The notes beneath the pieces are model-generated. The model had not been told where the DNA came from. It saw only the letters and a program-made list of their open reading frames with translations, and searched no databases. 6,290 nucleotides of DNA from positions 1 to 6,290 of the forward strand of contig JBGPIK010000398.1 in NCBI GenBank assembly GCA_041484845.1, given 5' to 3'. The DNA is from JBGPIK01 sp041484845 (GTDB lineage Bacteria; Desulfobacterota; Binatia; UBA9968). Positions within the stretch are counted from its first letter, which is position 1. Each line of letters opens with the position of its first letter. A program made the position numbers and the translations under genes. Shown in pieces: positions 1 through 5,408 of this stretch.

Positions 1-486
1 ATGTTCAATGGGCGCGAGCTTAAAAAGGAAAAATTCCCGCACCAGATCGCATTCAACTGCATTCCTCATATCGATGTATTTACGGACGGCGGCTATACTA
101 AAGAAGAGTTGAAGATGATCAACGAGACGCGGAAGATTCTCGGTGAACCATCGCTCGCCGTAACCGCGACCACGGTTCGGGTGCCGGTCTTCTGCGGTCA
201 CTCGGAATCAGTGAATGTCGAGACGGAAAAAAAGCTGACCGTCGCGGATGTCAAAGCCCTGTTGCGCGCAGCCCCCGGAATTATTGTCATCGACGACCCG
301 GAGAACAACCTCTATCCGATGGCCATCGATGCTACCGGCAAAGATGCCACTTTTGTCGGCCGGATTCGCGAGGACAACTCAATTCCCAACGGTCTGCACC
401 TGTGGGTGGTTGCCGACAATCTACGCAAAGGCGCGGCTCTCAACACCGTGCAGATAGCGGAAATCCTGATTCGCGATTATCTATAA
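1..486 (+). CDS. asd: Aspartate-semialdehyde dehydrogenase, C-terminal part (gene enters from the left edge)
   Basis: This enzyme makes L-aspartate 4-semialdehyde by NADPH-dependent reduction of aspartyl phosphate, the branch point to lysine/diaminopimelate, threonine and methionine, in the cytoplasm. The visible 161 residues are the C-terminal (dimerisation/substrate) half. Recognisable blocks are HQIAFNCIPHID (about residues 14-25), YTKEELKMINETRKIL (32-47), the signature RVPVFCGHSESV (60-71) with the substrate-binding Arg60 and catalytic His67, and the near-terminal NGLHLWVVADNLRKGAALN. The family is usually 330-360 residues, so roughly half is missing to the left, including the NADP-binding fold and the catalytic cysteine. 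The ATG at base 1 is therefore almost certainly an internal methionine. Nothing suggests the gene is broken: the C-terminus is complete with a TAA stop. Identity is very sure. Confidence 0.95.
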   Translation: MFNGRELKKEKFPHQIAFNCIPHIDVFTDGGYTKEELKMINETRKILGEPSLAVTATTVRVPVFCGHSESVNVETEKKLTVADVKALLRAAPGIIVIDDPENNLYPMAIDATGKDATFVGRIREDNSIPNGLHLWVVADNLRKGAALNTVQIAEILIRDYL

Positions 487-543
487 TCGGGTCTTCAGGC
501 TTCCGTGTGAAGCAGGGCTCGGAGATTACACCGCCGAGGCGCG

Positions 544-650
544 GGTCGTGAGAAAAAATCCCTTTTTCGCAAAAATGAGCGTTGCAAGTATTTGATTTCA
601 TTGAGGCCAAATTTGCATTTTCGACGGTTTTTGAATTTTTTCTCACGACC
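544..650. repeat. 107-bp inverted-repeat element (16-bp perfect terminal arms, MITE-like)
   Basis: The left arm 544-559 (GGTCGTGAGAAAAAAT) is the exact reverse complement of the right arm 635-650. The outer flanks can be extended with one bulge (GCGC(G) against CCGC). The interior is AT-rich, unlike its surroundings, has no ORF, and holds only a weak second similarity (CGCAAAAATG against CGTCGAAAATG on the other strand). Size and layout fit a miniature non-autonomous repeat or an insertion relic, or a long transcribed hairpin. No target-site duplication is evident. Confidence 0.6.
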
Positions 651-729
651 GCGGAGGGCGCGGAGCAAAGAGGTTTTGATTAAAAAAAATACTCCGAACT
701 CTGCGAACTCCGTGCCTCTGTGGTGAATC
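651..729. repeat. Imperfect palindromic intergenic repeat
   Basis: The left half (GCGGAGGGCGCGGAGCAAAG) and the right half (containing CTCTGCGAACTCCGTGCCTC) are related as imperfect inverted copies around an AT-rich centre (TTTTGATTAAAAAAAATACT). Stretches of the type CTCTGCG..CTCCGTGCCTCTGTGGTGAA resemble, from memory, a dispersed intergenic repeat seen in many environmental bacteria. Whether it is multicopy here cannot be seen from one window. Confidence 0.4.
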
Positions 730-733
730 CTTC

Positions 734-763
734 TTCACAGGAAACCCTGAATAGCCCTATAAT
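734..763 (+). promoter_or_regulatory. Sigma70-type promoter, probably for truA
   Basis: A -35 box TTCACA (734-739, one change from TTGACA), an 18-bp spacer and a perfect -10 box TATAAT (758-763). Transcription would begin near 770, leaving a leader of about 125 nt before the truA GTG. Confidence 0.6.
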
Positions 764-895
764 CAAACGCGGCGATCGGATAGTCGTAAATGAGGCAAGC
801 TCCTACTGCCCCAACTCAGCGCCAGGATCGATAAATGACGGACGCCGTGAGCGCCGAGCCGAGACGACCTCTCAAACAGCGGCGGTTTTCCTTAC

Positions 896-1627
896 GTGAA
901 TATCAAACTAACCGTTGAGTACGACGGAACCCGCTACCACGGCTGGCAAGTTCAGGCCAAGGGCGCAACCATACAAGCCGTTCTCGAACGGGCGGTTTCC
1001 ACCATCGTAGGCAAGAGCACGCGCGTCACGGGTTCCGGGCGCACCGACGCCGGCGTGCACGCGATGGGCCAGGTTGTCAATTTCTATTCTGATGAGGAGG
1101 TGAACATCCACAAGATTCGCCGCGGCCTGAATGCGCTGACGCCGGAAGATATCACGATCAAAGACGTTGAGATCGTGCCGGACTCGTTTGATGCGCGCCG
1201 CGATGGGCGCAGCCGGATCTATGAATATCGTATCCTTAACCGTTCCACCCCTTCGCCGTTTTTTCTAAATCGTGCCTGGCATGTTCATGAATCCCTCGAC
1301 CTCCACTCAATGCGCGAGGCGATTCATCGTTTGGAAGGAGAGCATGATTTCTCCGCGTTCCGCGCCGCGGGTTGCGACGCAGCGCATCCGGTGAGGACGG
1401 TTTACCGAACATCGTTGGAGCAACGAGGCGAGCTTCTCGTCTACACCATTGAGGCCACGGCTTTTCTACGACACATGGTGCGCAACATCGTCGGAACGCT
1501 GGTTGAAGTGGGCCGCGGTGTGCGCAGTCCACAATCGTTCGCCGAGTTGCTTGAAGCGCGCGATCGCACGAAAGCTGGCCCCACCGCGCCGCCGCACGGA
1601 TTGTTTTTGGTGGAAGTAAAATATTAA
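896..1627 (+). CDS. truA: tRNA pseudouridine(38-40) synthase TruA
   Basis: TruA isomerises uridines 38, 39 and 40 of the tRNA anticodon stem-loop to pseudouridine, in the cytoplasm, without cofactor. The 243-residue product is of normal family length (about 240-270). It shows the N-terminal KLTVEYDGTRYHGWQ block (4-18), the catalytic motif GSGRTDAGVHA (46-56) with nucleophile Asp51, the FDAR..RIYEYR block (98-112) with the conserved active-site Tyr109, and FLRHMVRNIVGTLVEVGRG toward the C-terminus. The start is GTG at 896: the frame upstream is open only back to a TGA at 848-850 and offers no ATG, and the GTG places the conserved YDGT at the usual distance from the N-terminus. The ribosome-binding site is weak (GGCGG). 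The gene ends 7 bp from the stop of the convergent acetyltransferase. All key residues are present. Confidence 0.97.
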   Translation: MNIKLTVEYDGTRYHGWQVQAKGATIQAVLERAVSTIVGKSTRVTGSGRTDAGVHAMGQVVNFYSDEEVNIHKIRRGLNALTPEDITIKDVEIVPDSFDARRDGRSRIYEYRILNRSTPSPFFLNRAWHVHESLDLHSMREAIHRLEGEHDFSAFRAAGCDAAHPVRTVYRTSLEQRGELLVYTIEATAFLRHMVRNIVGTLVEVGRGVRSPQSFAELLEARDRTKAGPTAPPHGLFLVEVKY

Positions 1628-1634
1628 AGCGGTC

Positions 1635-2153
1635 TTATGTGCCGATTCCGCCCGGCTCATCGATCGATTTCCATTTCGCATTCGCCAGAACCACGGATGT
1701 TGTAACCTGCCGGTCGGGGATGCTCCAATAGCGTCGGAGAAGGCGTTCGGTATCTTTCCTGGAGAGGAGTCGGTAGCCATTCTTCTCGTAGAAACGGATT
1801 GCCCAAGTCGCATCCGCCCATGTGCCGATCAAGATCGGTTTGGTGGTCATCTGCTCAAGATGTCGAAGAAGATTGGTTCCGATTCCCTGATTGCGCCTTG
1901 CGGTCTTCACGTACGCATGGCGGATCAGAGCGACATCGCGTTTGTCCTGCATGCCCATGACGCCGATCAGCTCACCATCCGATTCATAGCCCCAGAACTG
2001 AATTCCATCGCGGATTTCTTGACTCAGCTCGTCCATAGGCATATACGGCTCGTGCCACCGGTCGGCGGGAATAACGCCTTTATACGCCTGGGCTGCATCG
2101 TTGATGATCGTATACAGCGCAGGAAGATCATCATCTGTGCATTTCCGAATCAT
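1635..2153 (-). CDS. GNAT-family N-acetyltransferase
   Basis: A 172-residue GCN5-related N-acetyltransferase, which transfers an acetyl group from acetyl-CoA to an amine. The substrate cannot be told from sequence. The fold is clear: IRKCTDDDLPALYTIIND at the N-terminus, the central strand FWGYESDGELIGVMGMQ (53-69), acetyl-CoA-binding motif A HAYVKTARRNQGIGTNLL (79-96) with the pyrophosphate loop RRNQGIG, and motif B WAIRFYEKNGYRLL (117-130). An extra C-terminal strand (VTTSVVLAN) completes it. ATG at 2153 is preferred because AGAGGAAG lies a few bases upstream; an adjacent in-frame GTG at 2156 sits too close to that site. It converges on truA with a 7-bp gap, leaving no room for an attC site, so I do not think it is an integron cassette gene. 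Confidence 0.93.
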   Translation of the reverse strand: MIRKCTDDDLPALYTIINDAAQAYKGVIPADRWHEPYMPMDELSQEIRDGIQFWGYESDGELIGVMGMQDKRDVALIRHAYVKTARRNQGIGTNLLRHLEQMTTKPILIGTWADATWAIRFYEKNGYRLLSRKDTERLLRRYWSIPDRQVTTSVVLANAKWKSIDEPGGIGT

Positions 2154-2279
2154 CACTTCCTCTGCCAGCTAATATGTGAATCGGTTGGCGTATGCTGACC
2201 AACGATTTAATAGTTATGAGATGTAAAAAAGACTCCCGGTACGTTTAGTTTGCCCGTATTCCGCGTCGGTCTGAAGTAG

Positions 2280-2930
2280 AAAGTTAGGCCTAAAAATTCA
2301 GAATGTCCCCTTTTCTTCGACGTCGTTTCGGGCGGCGCTATCGGTTCGGCCGATCGCTCTTGGCATCCTTCCAGAATCGATTTCTTTCTCCCCGTCAAAG
2401 CTCTCTCTGTAATCTTCCGAGCCAAGTTCCGCGATCTGATGAAGCAAGCCAATCTGTTCGATCAAATCCCACCTGATGTCTGGCAGATCGCCTGGAACGT
2501 CAACTGCCAACCGGTTGACTCCAGCCAAGCCACTCTCAAATATCTCGCCCCCTACGTCTTTAAAGTCGCCATTTCCAACTCGCGCATCGTTGCCGTCCAG
2601 GACCGCACGGTGCTCATTCGCTACCGCAAACCGCACAGCCAACGCTCCAGAATCCTACCCCTCGATGTTATGGAATTCATCCGCCGCTTCTTGCAGCATG
2701 TGCTGCCCACCGGTTTCATGAAGATCCGCTACTACGGTTTTATGAATCCCAACTGTGTGGTCCCGCTCGAGCGAATTCGCGGCCTGATCGAATTAAGCTA
2801 CGGCTTTGCTCTTGATCTACCCCTCCCGGAGGTCGAGCCGCGTCGTCAAAGTACCTGCCCAAACTGCGGCGGCCTGCTCAAACTGCGCTCGCTGCTGCCA
2901 CCTCTCAAGATTCTGCGCCGCTCGGGATAA
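2280..2930 (+). pseudogene. IS91-family transposase, 5'-truncated (C-terminal part with Y2 tyrosines)
   Basis: IS91-type enzymes are HUH/Y2 rolling-circle transposases. In the frame open from 2280 (a TAG precedes), recognisable family sequence begins near 2319 and continues through SWHPSRIDFFLPVKALSV, IFRAKFRDLMKQANLF and YLAPYVFKVAISNSRIV to FIRRFLQHVLPTGFMKIRYYGF and a terminal CPNCGG zinc-knuckle-like motif. The YLAPY pair (codons at about 2541-2555) has the i, i+4 spacing of the catalytic tyrosines. The N-terminal zinc domain and the HUH histidines, which should lie just before VVSGGAI, are missing, so the protein cannot be active. A 163-residue product could still start at ATG 2439, but this cuts into conserved sequence that is open upstream. 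The break at about 2280-2319 has no obvious end repeat. Family identification is strong; the exact left boundary is not. Confidence 0.85.
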
Positions 2931-3219
2931 CTGAGAAATCGCTTAAACCAAGACTGATTGATCTCTGAAAGTTGTTCCCGCTCACATAAGTTCGAAGGCG
3001 AGGTGCTGAGGTGCGCCCAGGAATACCAATAGCTCGGTCCCAACTTTCTCTTTGTGGCAGGTGACCGAGGAGAAATACACTGAACTTAAGAAAAACTACT
3101 GTTGAAATTTCACTGTGAGCGGGTTCATACCGCCCATCTCTCCCTCATTCCCTCTCGCCCAAATCAACGTTCAAAACCATTTCCCTTATATTGTTCCTGC
3201 CTGCCTCAACCACGGGCTT
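2931..3219. other. Non-coding stretch downstream of the IS91 relic
   Basis: I see no convincing gene. It probably includes the right-hand (origin-side) part of the IS91-type element. It carries a perfect 7-bp inverted repeat CTCGGTC/GACCGAG (3033-3039 and 3063-3069, 23-nt loop) and a small GCGG/CCGC hairpin near 3118-3132. An open frame that crosses its right end also runs through an attC-like hairpin and is judged spurious. Confidence 0.45.
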
Positions 3220-3274
3220 CTTGAACATCGGATTGAAACGACTCAGAAGTCGTCTCAATCCTTATGGGTTATGC
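3220..3274 (-). other. attC-like recombination site (left-most)
   Basis: Read on the - strand: core box R'' GCATAAC (3274-3268), a 6-nt spacer, then a hairpin with 14-bp arms and a 4-nt loop (3261-3230; GGATTGAGACGACT against its partner, 13 of 14 paired), a 3-nt spacer and a degenerate R' GTTCAAG (3226-3220). Total 55 bp, close to the short end of known attC sites. R'' deviates from the RYYYAAC consensus at one position; R' keeps GTT but deviates at two. GTTGAGG at 3210-3204 is an alternative R'. R'' is the exact complement of the R' box at 3516-3522. Confidence 0.55.
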
Positions 3275-3313
3275 GTGCGCTCCAACTTTCTCGATCATAC
3301 GAAAAATACTCCG

Positions 3314-3442
3314 TTAGGACTCGTCTATTTTTCGGTTATTTGTTGATCTCGAGGTATTGTGACGCCGCATTATCACTGTCCGCGAAATTGGTCGTACAAC
3401 AAGCGTTAAAATTCGTCGAAGAGTTTCAATAACCCATCTCAT
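3314..3442 (-). CDS. Possible 42-residue cassette ORF, unknown function
   Basis: This is the only reading frame of note on the cassette-sense strand inside the small candidate cassette 3275-3515. It starts at ATG 3442 with a GAG about 8 nt upstream and ends at TAA 3316-3314. The product begins MRWVIETLRRILTLVVRPIS and has a basic, hydrophilic C-terminal half (MRRHNTSRSTNNRKIDES). No family is recognised and no transmembrane segment is clear. Many short integron cassettes carry no gene, so this may be chance. Confidence 0.2.
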   Translation of the reverse strand: MRWVIETLRRILTLVVRPISRTVIMRRHNTSRSTNNRKIDES

Positions 3443-3515
3443 TTGTTTCTCAAGTTGAACGGTGTCAGCAACACACTACCAGCCGCATTGTCTGTATTGT
3501 CCCGGTCATCGGTAC

Positions 3516-3575
3516 GCATAACGCCAAGGGTGAGAGGCGCGGTCCGCCGCGTCCTTCTCAACTCGATGGTTAGCC
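3516..3575 (-). other. attC-like recombination site between Mrr and the small cassette
   Basis: Read on the - strand: R'' GGCTAAC (3575-3569), an 8-nt spacer, a stem of TGAGA, GG and CGCGG paired with its partner across a 4-nt loop (3560-3531), an 8-nt spacer and R' GTTATGC (3522-3516). Exactly 60 bp. Two unpaired single bases (3552 and 3555) both sit on the R'' arm, where extrahelical bases occur in known attC sites. R'' and R' each differ from consensus at one position and pair imperfectly with each other, as expected when they come from neighbouring cassettes. R'' begins 3 nt after the Mrr stop codon. Confidence 0.65.
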
Positions 3576-3578
3576 TCT

Positions 3579-4508
3579 TCAATCGCCATCGAAATAGTCG
3601 CCGTCTACTCTCGGTAACCGGAGAACTCGATAGTGGGTAACCCCGACACCGTGATCGATCATCAAAGAGGTGAGTCGCGGCCCGTCGATCAACACGATGT
3701 TGTCGGCCATTTGACTGGCGAAATCTCGAGCCTCACGTGTAAAGCTCGACGTCGTGATGAAAACACCCTTTCGTGCACGGCGTCCAGCAAGGGCTCCGTA
3801 AAACGCTTGCACTTCCGGTCGCCCGACAGATCCTTGCCAGCGTTTCGCTTGGACGTAGACCCTCTCGAAGCCGAGCTTGTCAAGTGAGATAACTCCGTCG
3901 ATTCCTCCATCCCCGGAGTGGCCTACCCGTTCAAGGTCTTCCTCGCTCGCGCCGTAACCTAAGGCGTGCAAGAGTTCGAGGACAAGCTGTTCGAAAAAAG
4001 CGGGTGTCGCCTGGGAGATCTTCTCAAGAAGTTCCCGAGCAACTTGTTGATGGATCTCCTTGAGAGCAGCATCAATTCGTTCGTCCGGCGTCTGCTGGGC
4101 CGCAGACACCAAGGCCTGGGGTGCAAGATCCTCAATCCCACCGGAAGTTGGTCCCACATTACGGGATTGCTGGACAATTTGCCGCCCAATCTCCTCGGTG
4201 AATCCCTCCGGATGAAGCGCGAGAAGGTCTCGTCCACGCTGGGTTATGCGCCACACACCTCGTGCGGGTGAATCCAGATACCCCGCACTCTTAAGCATGC
4301 TAAGGCCCCAACCGCTGCGGTATCTGTACCTGAGATGGTGGAGCATATTAGGAAGCCGCTCGCTACGCTGAGCCTCCGAAAGCTGCAACAAGTCCGGCAC
4401 TGCTTCGTGGACCTGTTCTCGCACGTCGCCATCTGTCTTCGTCGCGAGGTGCCGAAGAATGGCATGAAAAAAGGCCCACTGGGGCGGAAGCTGTGTAGGT
4501 GATTCCAT
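3579..4508 (-). CDS. mrr: Mrr-type restriction endonuclease (type IV)
   Basis: Mrr cleaves DNA bearing foreign methylation and acts as a type IV restriction enzyme. The 309-residue product matches the E. coli Mrr layout end to end: an N-terminal winged-helix (Mrr_N) domain about residues 8-105 (AILRHLATKTDGDVREQVHE, YRYRSGWGLSMLKSAGYLDSP..GVWRIT..GRDLL), a linker DERIDAALKEIHQQVA, and a C-terminal Mrr_cat nuclease domain about 165-290. The PD-(D/E)xK-type active site is visible as FFEQLVLELLHALGYG, GDGGIDG (Asp204) and VYVQAKRW (Gln220-x-Lys222), followed by GVFITTSSFTREARDF. ATG at 4508 matches the length of Mrr relatives; in-frame ATG 4544 and TTG 4547 would add 12-13 residues without a better ribosome-binding site. 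It lies 161 bp after the DUF2513 gene on the same strand, and its stop is 3 nt from an attC-like core box, so it is probably cassette cargo. The nuclease looks intact. Confidence 0.95.
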   Translation of the reverse strand: MESPTQLPPQWAFFHAILRHLATKTDGDVREQVHEAVPDLLQLSEAQRSERLPNMLHHLRYRYRSGWGLSMLKSAGYLDSPARGVWRITQRGRDLLALHPEGFTEEIGRQIVQQSRNVGPTSGGIEDLAPQALVSAAQQTPDERIDAALKEIHQQVARELLEKISQATPAFFEQLVLELLHALGYGASEEDLERVGHSGDGGIDGVISLDKLGFERVYVQAKRWQGSVGRPEVQAFYGALAGRRARKGVFITTSSFTREARDFASQMADNIVLIDGPRLTSLMIDHGVGVTHYRVLRLPRVDGDYFDGD

Positions 4509-4528
4509 ATTCCGTCTATACTCCCTCT

Positions 4529-4560
4529 GCCGAACATCCGGCATCAAACGGGGGTTAGGC
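4529..4560 (-). repeat. Short inverted repeat resembling collapsed integron core boxes, upstream of mrr
   Basis: On the - strand GCCTAAC (4560-4554) fits the RYYYAAC core consensus perfectly, and GTTCGGC (4535-4529) is its inverted partner with one mismatch, 20 nt before the mrr ATG. The 32-bp span is too short for a known attC site. It may be a decayed site, or chance. In the adjacent gap, GAAGATCTC is repeated directly at 4596-4604 and 4619-4627. Confidence 0.25.
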
Positions 4561-4669
4561 TATGAATATTCGGAGTAGCGATTGACAGGGGTTCAGAAGA
4601 TCTCCACCGGATTCGCCTGAAGATCTCACCCTCGTGTTCGTGCACCTCACTCGTTCTCAACCTTTCCTT

Positions 4670-5032
4670 TCATAGACCAAGCGTGCTCTTGAGTAAGCTG
4701 GTAAGTAGTTGCTTCATAATATCAATAGTGACGCTCCCGGCTTTCATTTTCACGATTCCCATCGCTTTTCGCCAATTCGTTTCGTCTCGGCAAGCGTCCG
4801 CAAAATCGTGTCCTGCAGCCGTAAGATGAAGAATCTTCCACTCGGGTCCATTGCTCTCTAAGGTTGTTACGTCCGCACCAGTTGCGAGTCCTGCATCCAC
4901 AACCAAATAACTGTGATAGCCGATCTGGTCCTCGGTAAATCCCTCTATCTGAATGCCGGCGGGTGCAAAGCCGGCCGGATTGTCCTCGACTGCGAGCACA
5001 AGCTTTCGGATCAATTCGAGGTCACGCTTCAT
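4670..5032 (-). CDS. DUF2513 family protein
   Basis: A 120-residue protein that fits the DUF2513 family by its opening MKRDLELIRKLVLAVEDN, the central GYHSYLVVDAGLATG (about 38-52), LHLTAAGHDFADACRDETNWRKA (68-90) and a C-terminal helical segment ending TSLLKSTLGL. The pattern is a small winged-helix-like fold: helix, YH-L--AGL helix, then an LT-GH-F hairpin region. The molecular role is not known. Relatives turn up in phages and other mobile DNA (family knowledge). ATG 5032 gives the canonical MKRD start; the ribosome-binding site is weak (AAAGAA). The ATG lies 16 nt after an attC-like R' box, the usual place for the first gene of an integron cassette, and mrr follows on the same strand, so the two probably share a cassette and possibly a transcript. 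Confidence 0.88.
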   Translation of the reverse strand: MKRDLELIRKLVLAVEDNPAGFAPAGIQIEGFTEDQIGYHSYLVVDAGLATGADVTTLESNGPEWKILHLTAAGHDFADACRDETNWRKAMGIVKMKAGSVTIDIMKQLLTSLLKSTLGL

Positions 5033-5048
5033 CGTGGCATTCTTTAGT

Positions 5049-5143
5049 GGCTAACGTATAGCGTTTTATCCCCAAAGCGTGGGAGCAATCAAGCTCAAAG
5101 ATGATCCCGGCAGGAGCGACGGGAGGGATAAAACGTGTTGGAC
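5049..5143 (-). other. attC-like site with long paired arms, upstream of the DUF2513-mrr cassette
   Basis: Read on the - strand: R'' GTCCAAC (5143-5137, perfect RYYYAAC), then CGTTTTATCCC (5135-5125) paired exactly with GGGATAAAACG (5072-5062), a 6-nt spacer and R' GTTAGCC (5055-5049, one deviation from consensus). The interior is 52 nt and forms smaller hairpins. Pairing continues outside the core boxes (CTTTAGT 5042-5048 with ACTAAAG 5142-5148), and one spacer is only 1 nt, both unlike a classical attC. It could instead be a palindromic dispersed repeat. R' is the exact complement of the R'' box at 3569-3575. Confidence 0.4.
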
Positions 5144-5309
5144 TAAAGCGCGGAGCCGCACGTACGTTGCGGCTATGCGGATTGTAAAGTGGCGCTGCGG
5201 TGCCGGGTGTGGCGCTGCATTAGCGATAGATCGACAAGTGGGAGAAGGTTGAGTTCGACGCTGATAGGTTTTGCGTGAGTACCACGATGCAATCGGGCTT
5301 CGCAGCTAC

Positions 5310-5343
5310 GTCTTTGCGCCGGCAGATACACCCCCGCAAAGAC
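5310..5343. repeat. Inverted repeat, 9-bp perfect arms with 16-nt loop
   Basis: GTCTTTGCG (5310-5318) and CGCAAAGAC (5335-5343) pair perfectly. A further GCT/AGC pairing outside is possible with a 2-nt bulge. There is no T-tract on either strand, so it is not a standard intrinsic terminator. Confidence 0.5.
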
Positions 5344-5388
5344 AGCAGGCGTTGCTGAGGCGAACCTCTTTTCATCAACACAGTTTTC

Positions 5389-5408
5389 TGCCCTTGACAA
5401 TAAGGGCA
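5389..5408 (-). terminator. Hairpin just after the toxin stop codon, possible transcript end
   Basis: TGCCCTT and AAGGGCA pair perfectly over 7 bp with a 6-nt loop, starting 9 nt after the stop codon of the RelE/ParE toxin gene. No run of T follows on the - strand, so it may stabilise the 3' end of the message rather than terminate it. Confidence 0.3.

Larger units (their letters stand above)
487..895. other. Intergenic stretch asd-truA, about 410 bp, non-coding
   Basis: I see no protein-coding gene here. It holds a small hairpin just after asd (GCTTC/GAAGC, 499-513, with no T-tract, so not a convincing terminator), a 107-bp element bounded by perfect 16-bp inverted repeats (544-650), a palindromic repeat-like stretch (about 651-729) and a promoter (734-763). 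Two tiny overlapping reading frames (790-834 and 835-918) lie in the inferred truA leader and are discussed as a finding. Confidence 0.7.

Noticed and set aside
499..513. Hairpin after asd as an intrinsic terminator
   Set aside because: The stem is only 5 bp and no T-tract follows on the + strand.
1635..2153. The GNAT gene as an integron cassette gene
   Set aside because: Its stop lies 7 bp from the truA stop, leaving no space for an attC site, and no core boxes flank it as a matched pair.
2283..2289. GTTAGGC as an attC core box left of the IS91 relic
   Set aside because: It is part of the TTAGGCCTAA palindrome and no partner R'' box or stem was found within attC distance.
2298..2642. 114-codon - strand frame
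   Set aside because: It is antisense to the IS91 transposase remnant, whose + strand frame has clear family similarity.
3115..3432. 105-codon + strand frame between the IS91 relic and mrr
   Set aside because: It begins at a GTG with no ribosome-binding site, runs straight through the attC-like hairpin at 3220-3274, and resembles no family I know.
3443..3640. 65-codon + strand frame
   Set aside because: It begins at a TTG, overlaps the 60-bp attC-like site and the 3' end of mrr on the other strand, and is unlike any known protein.
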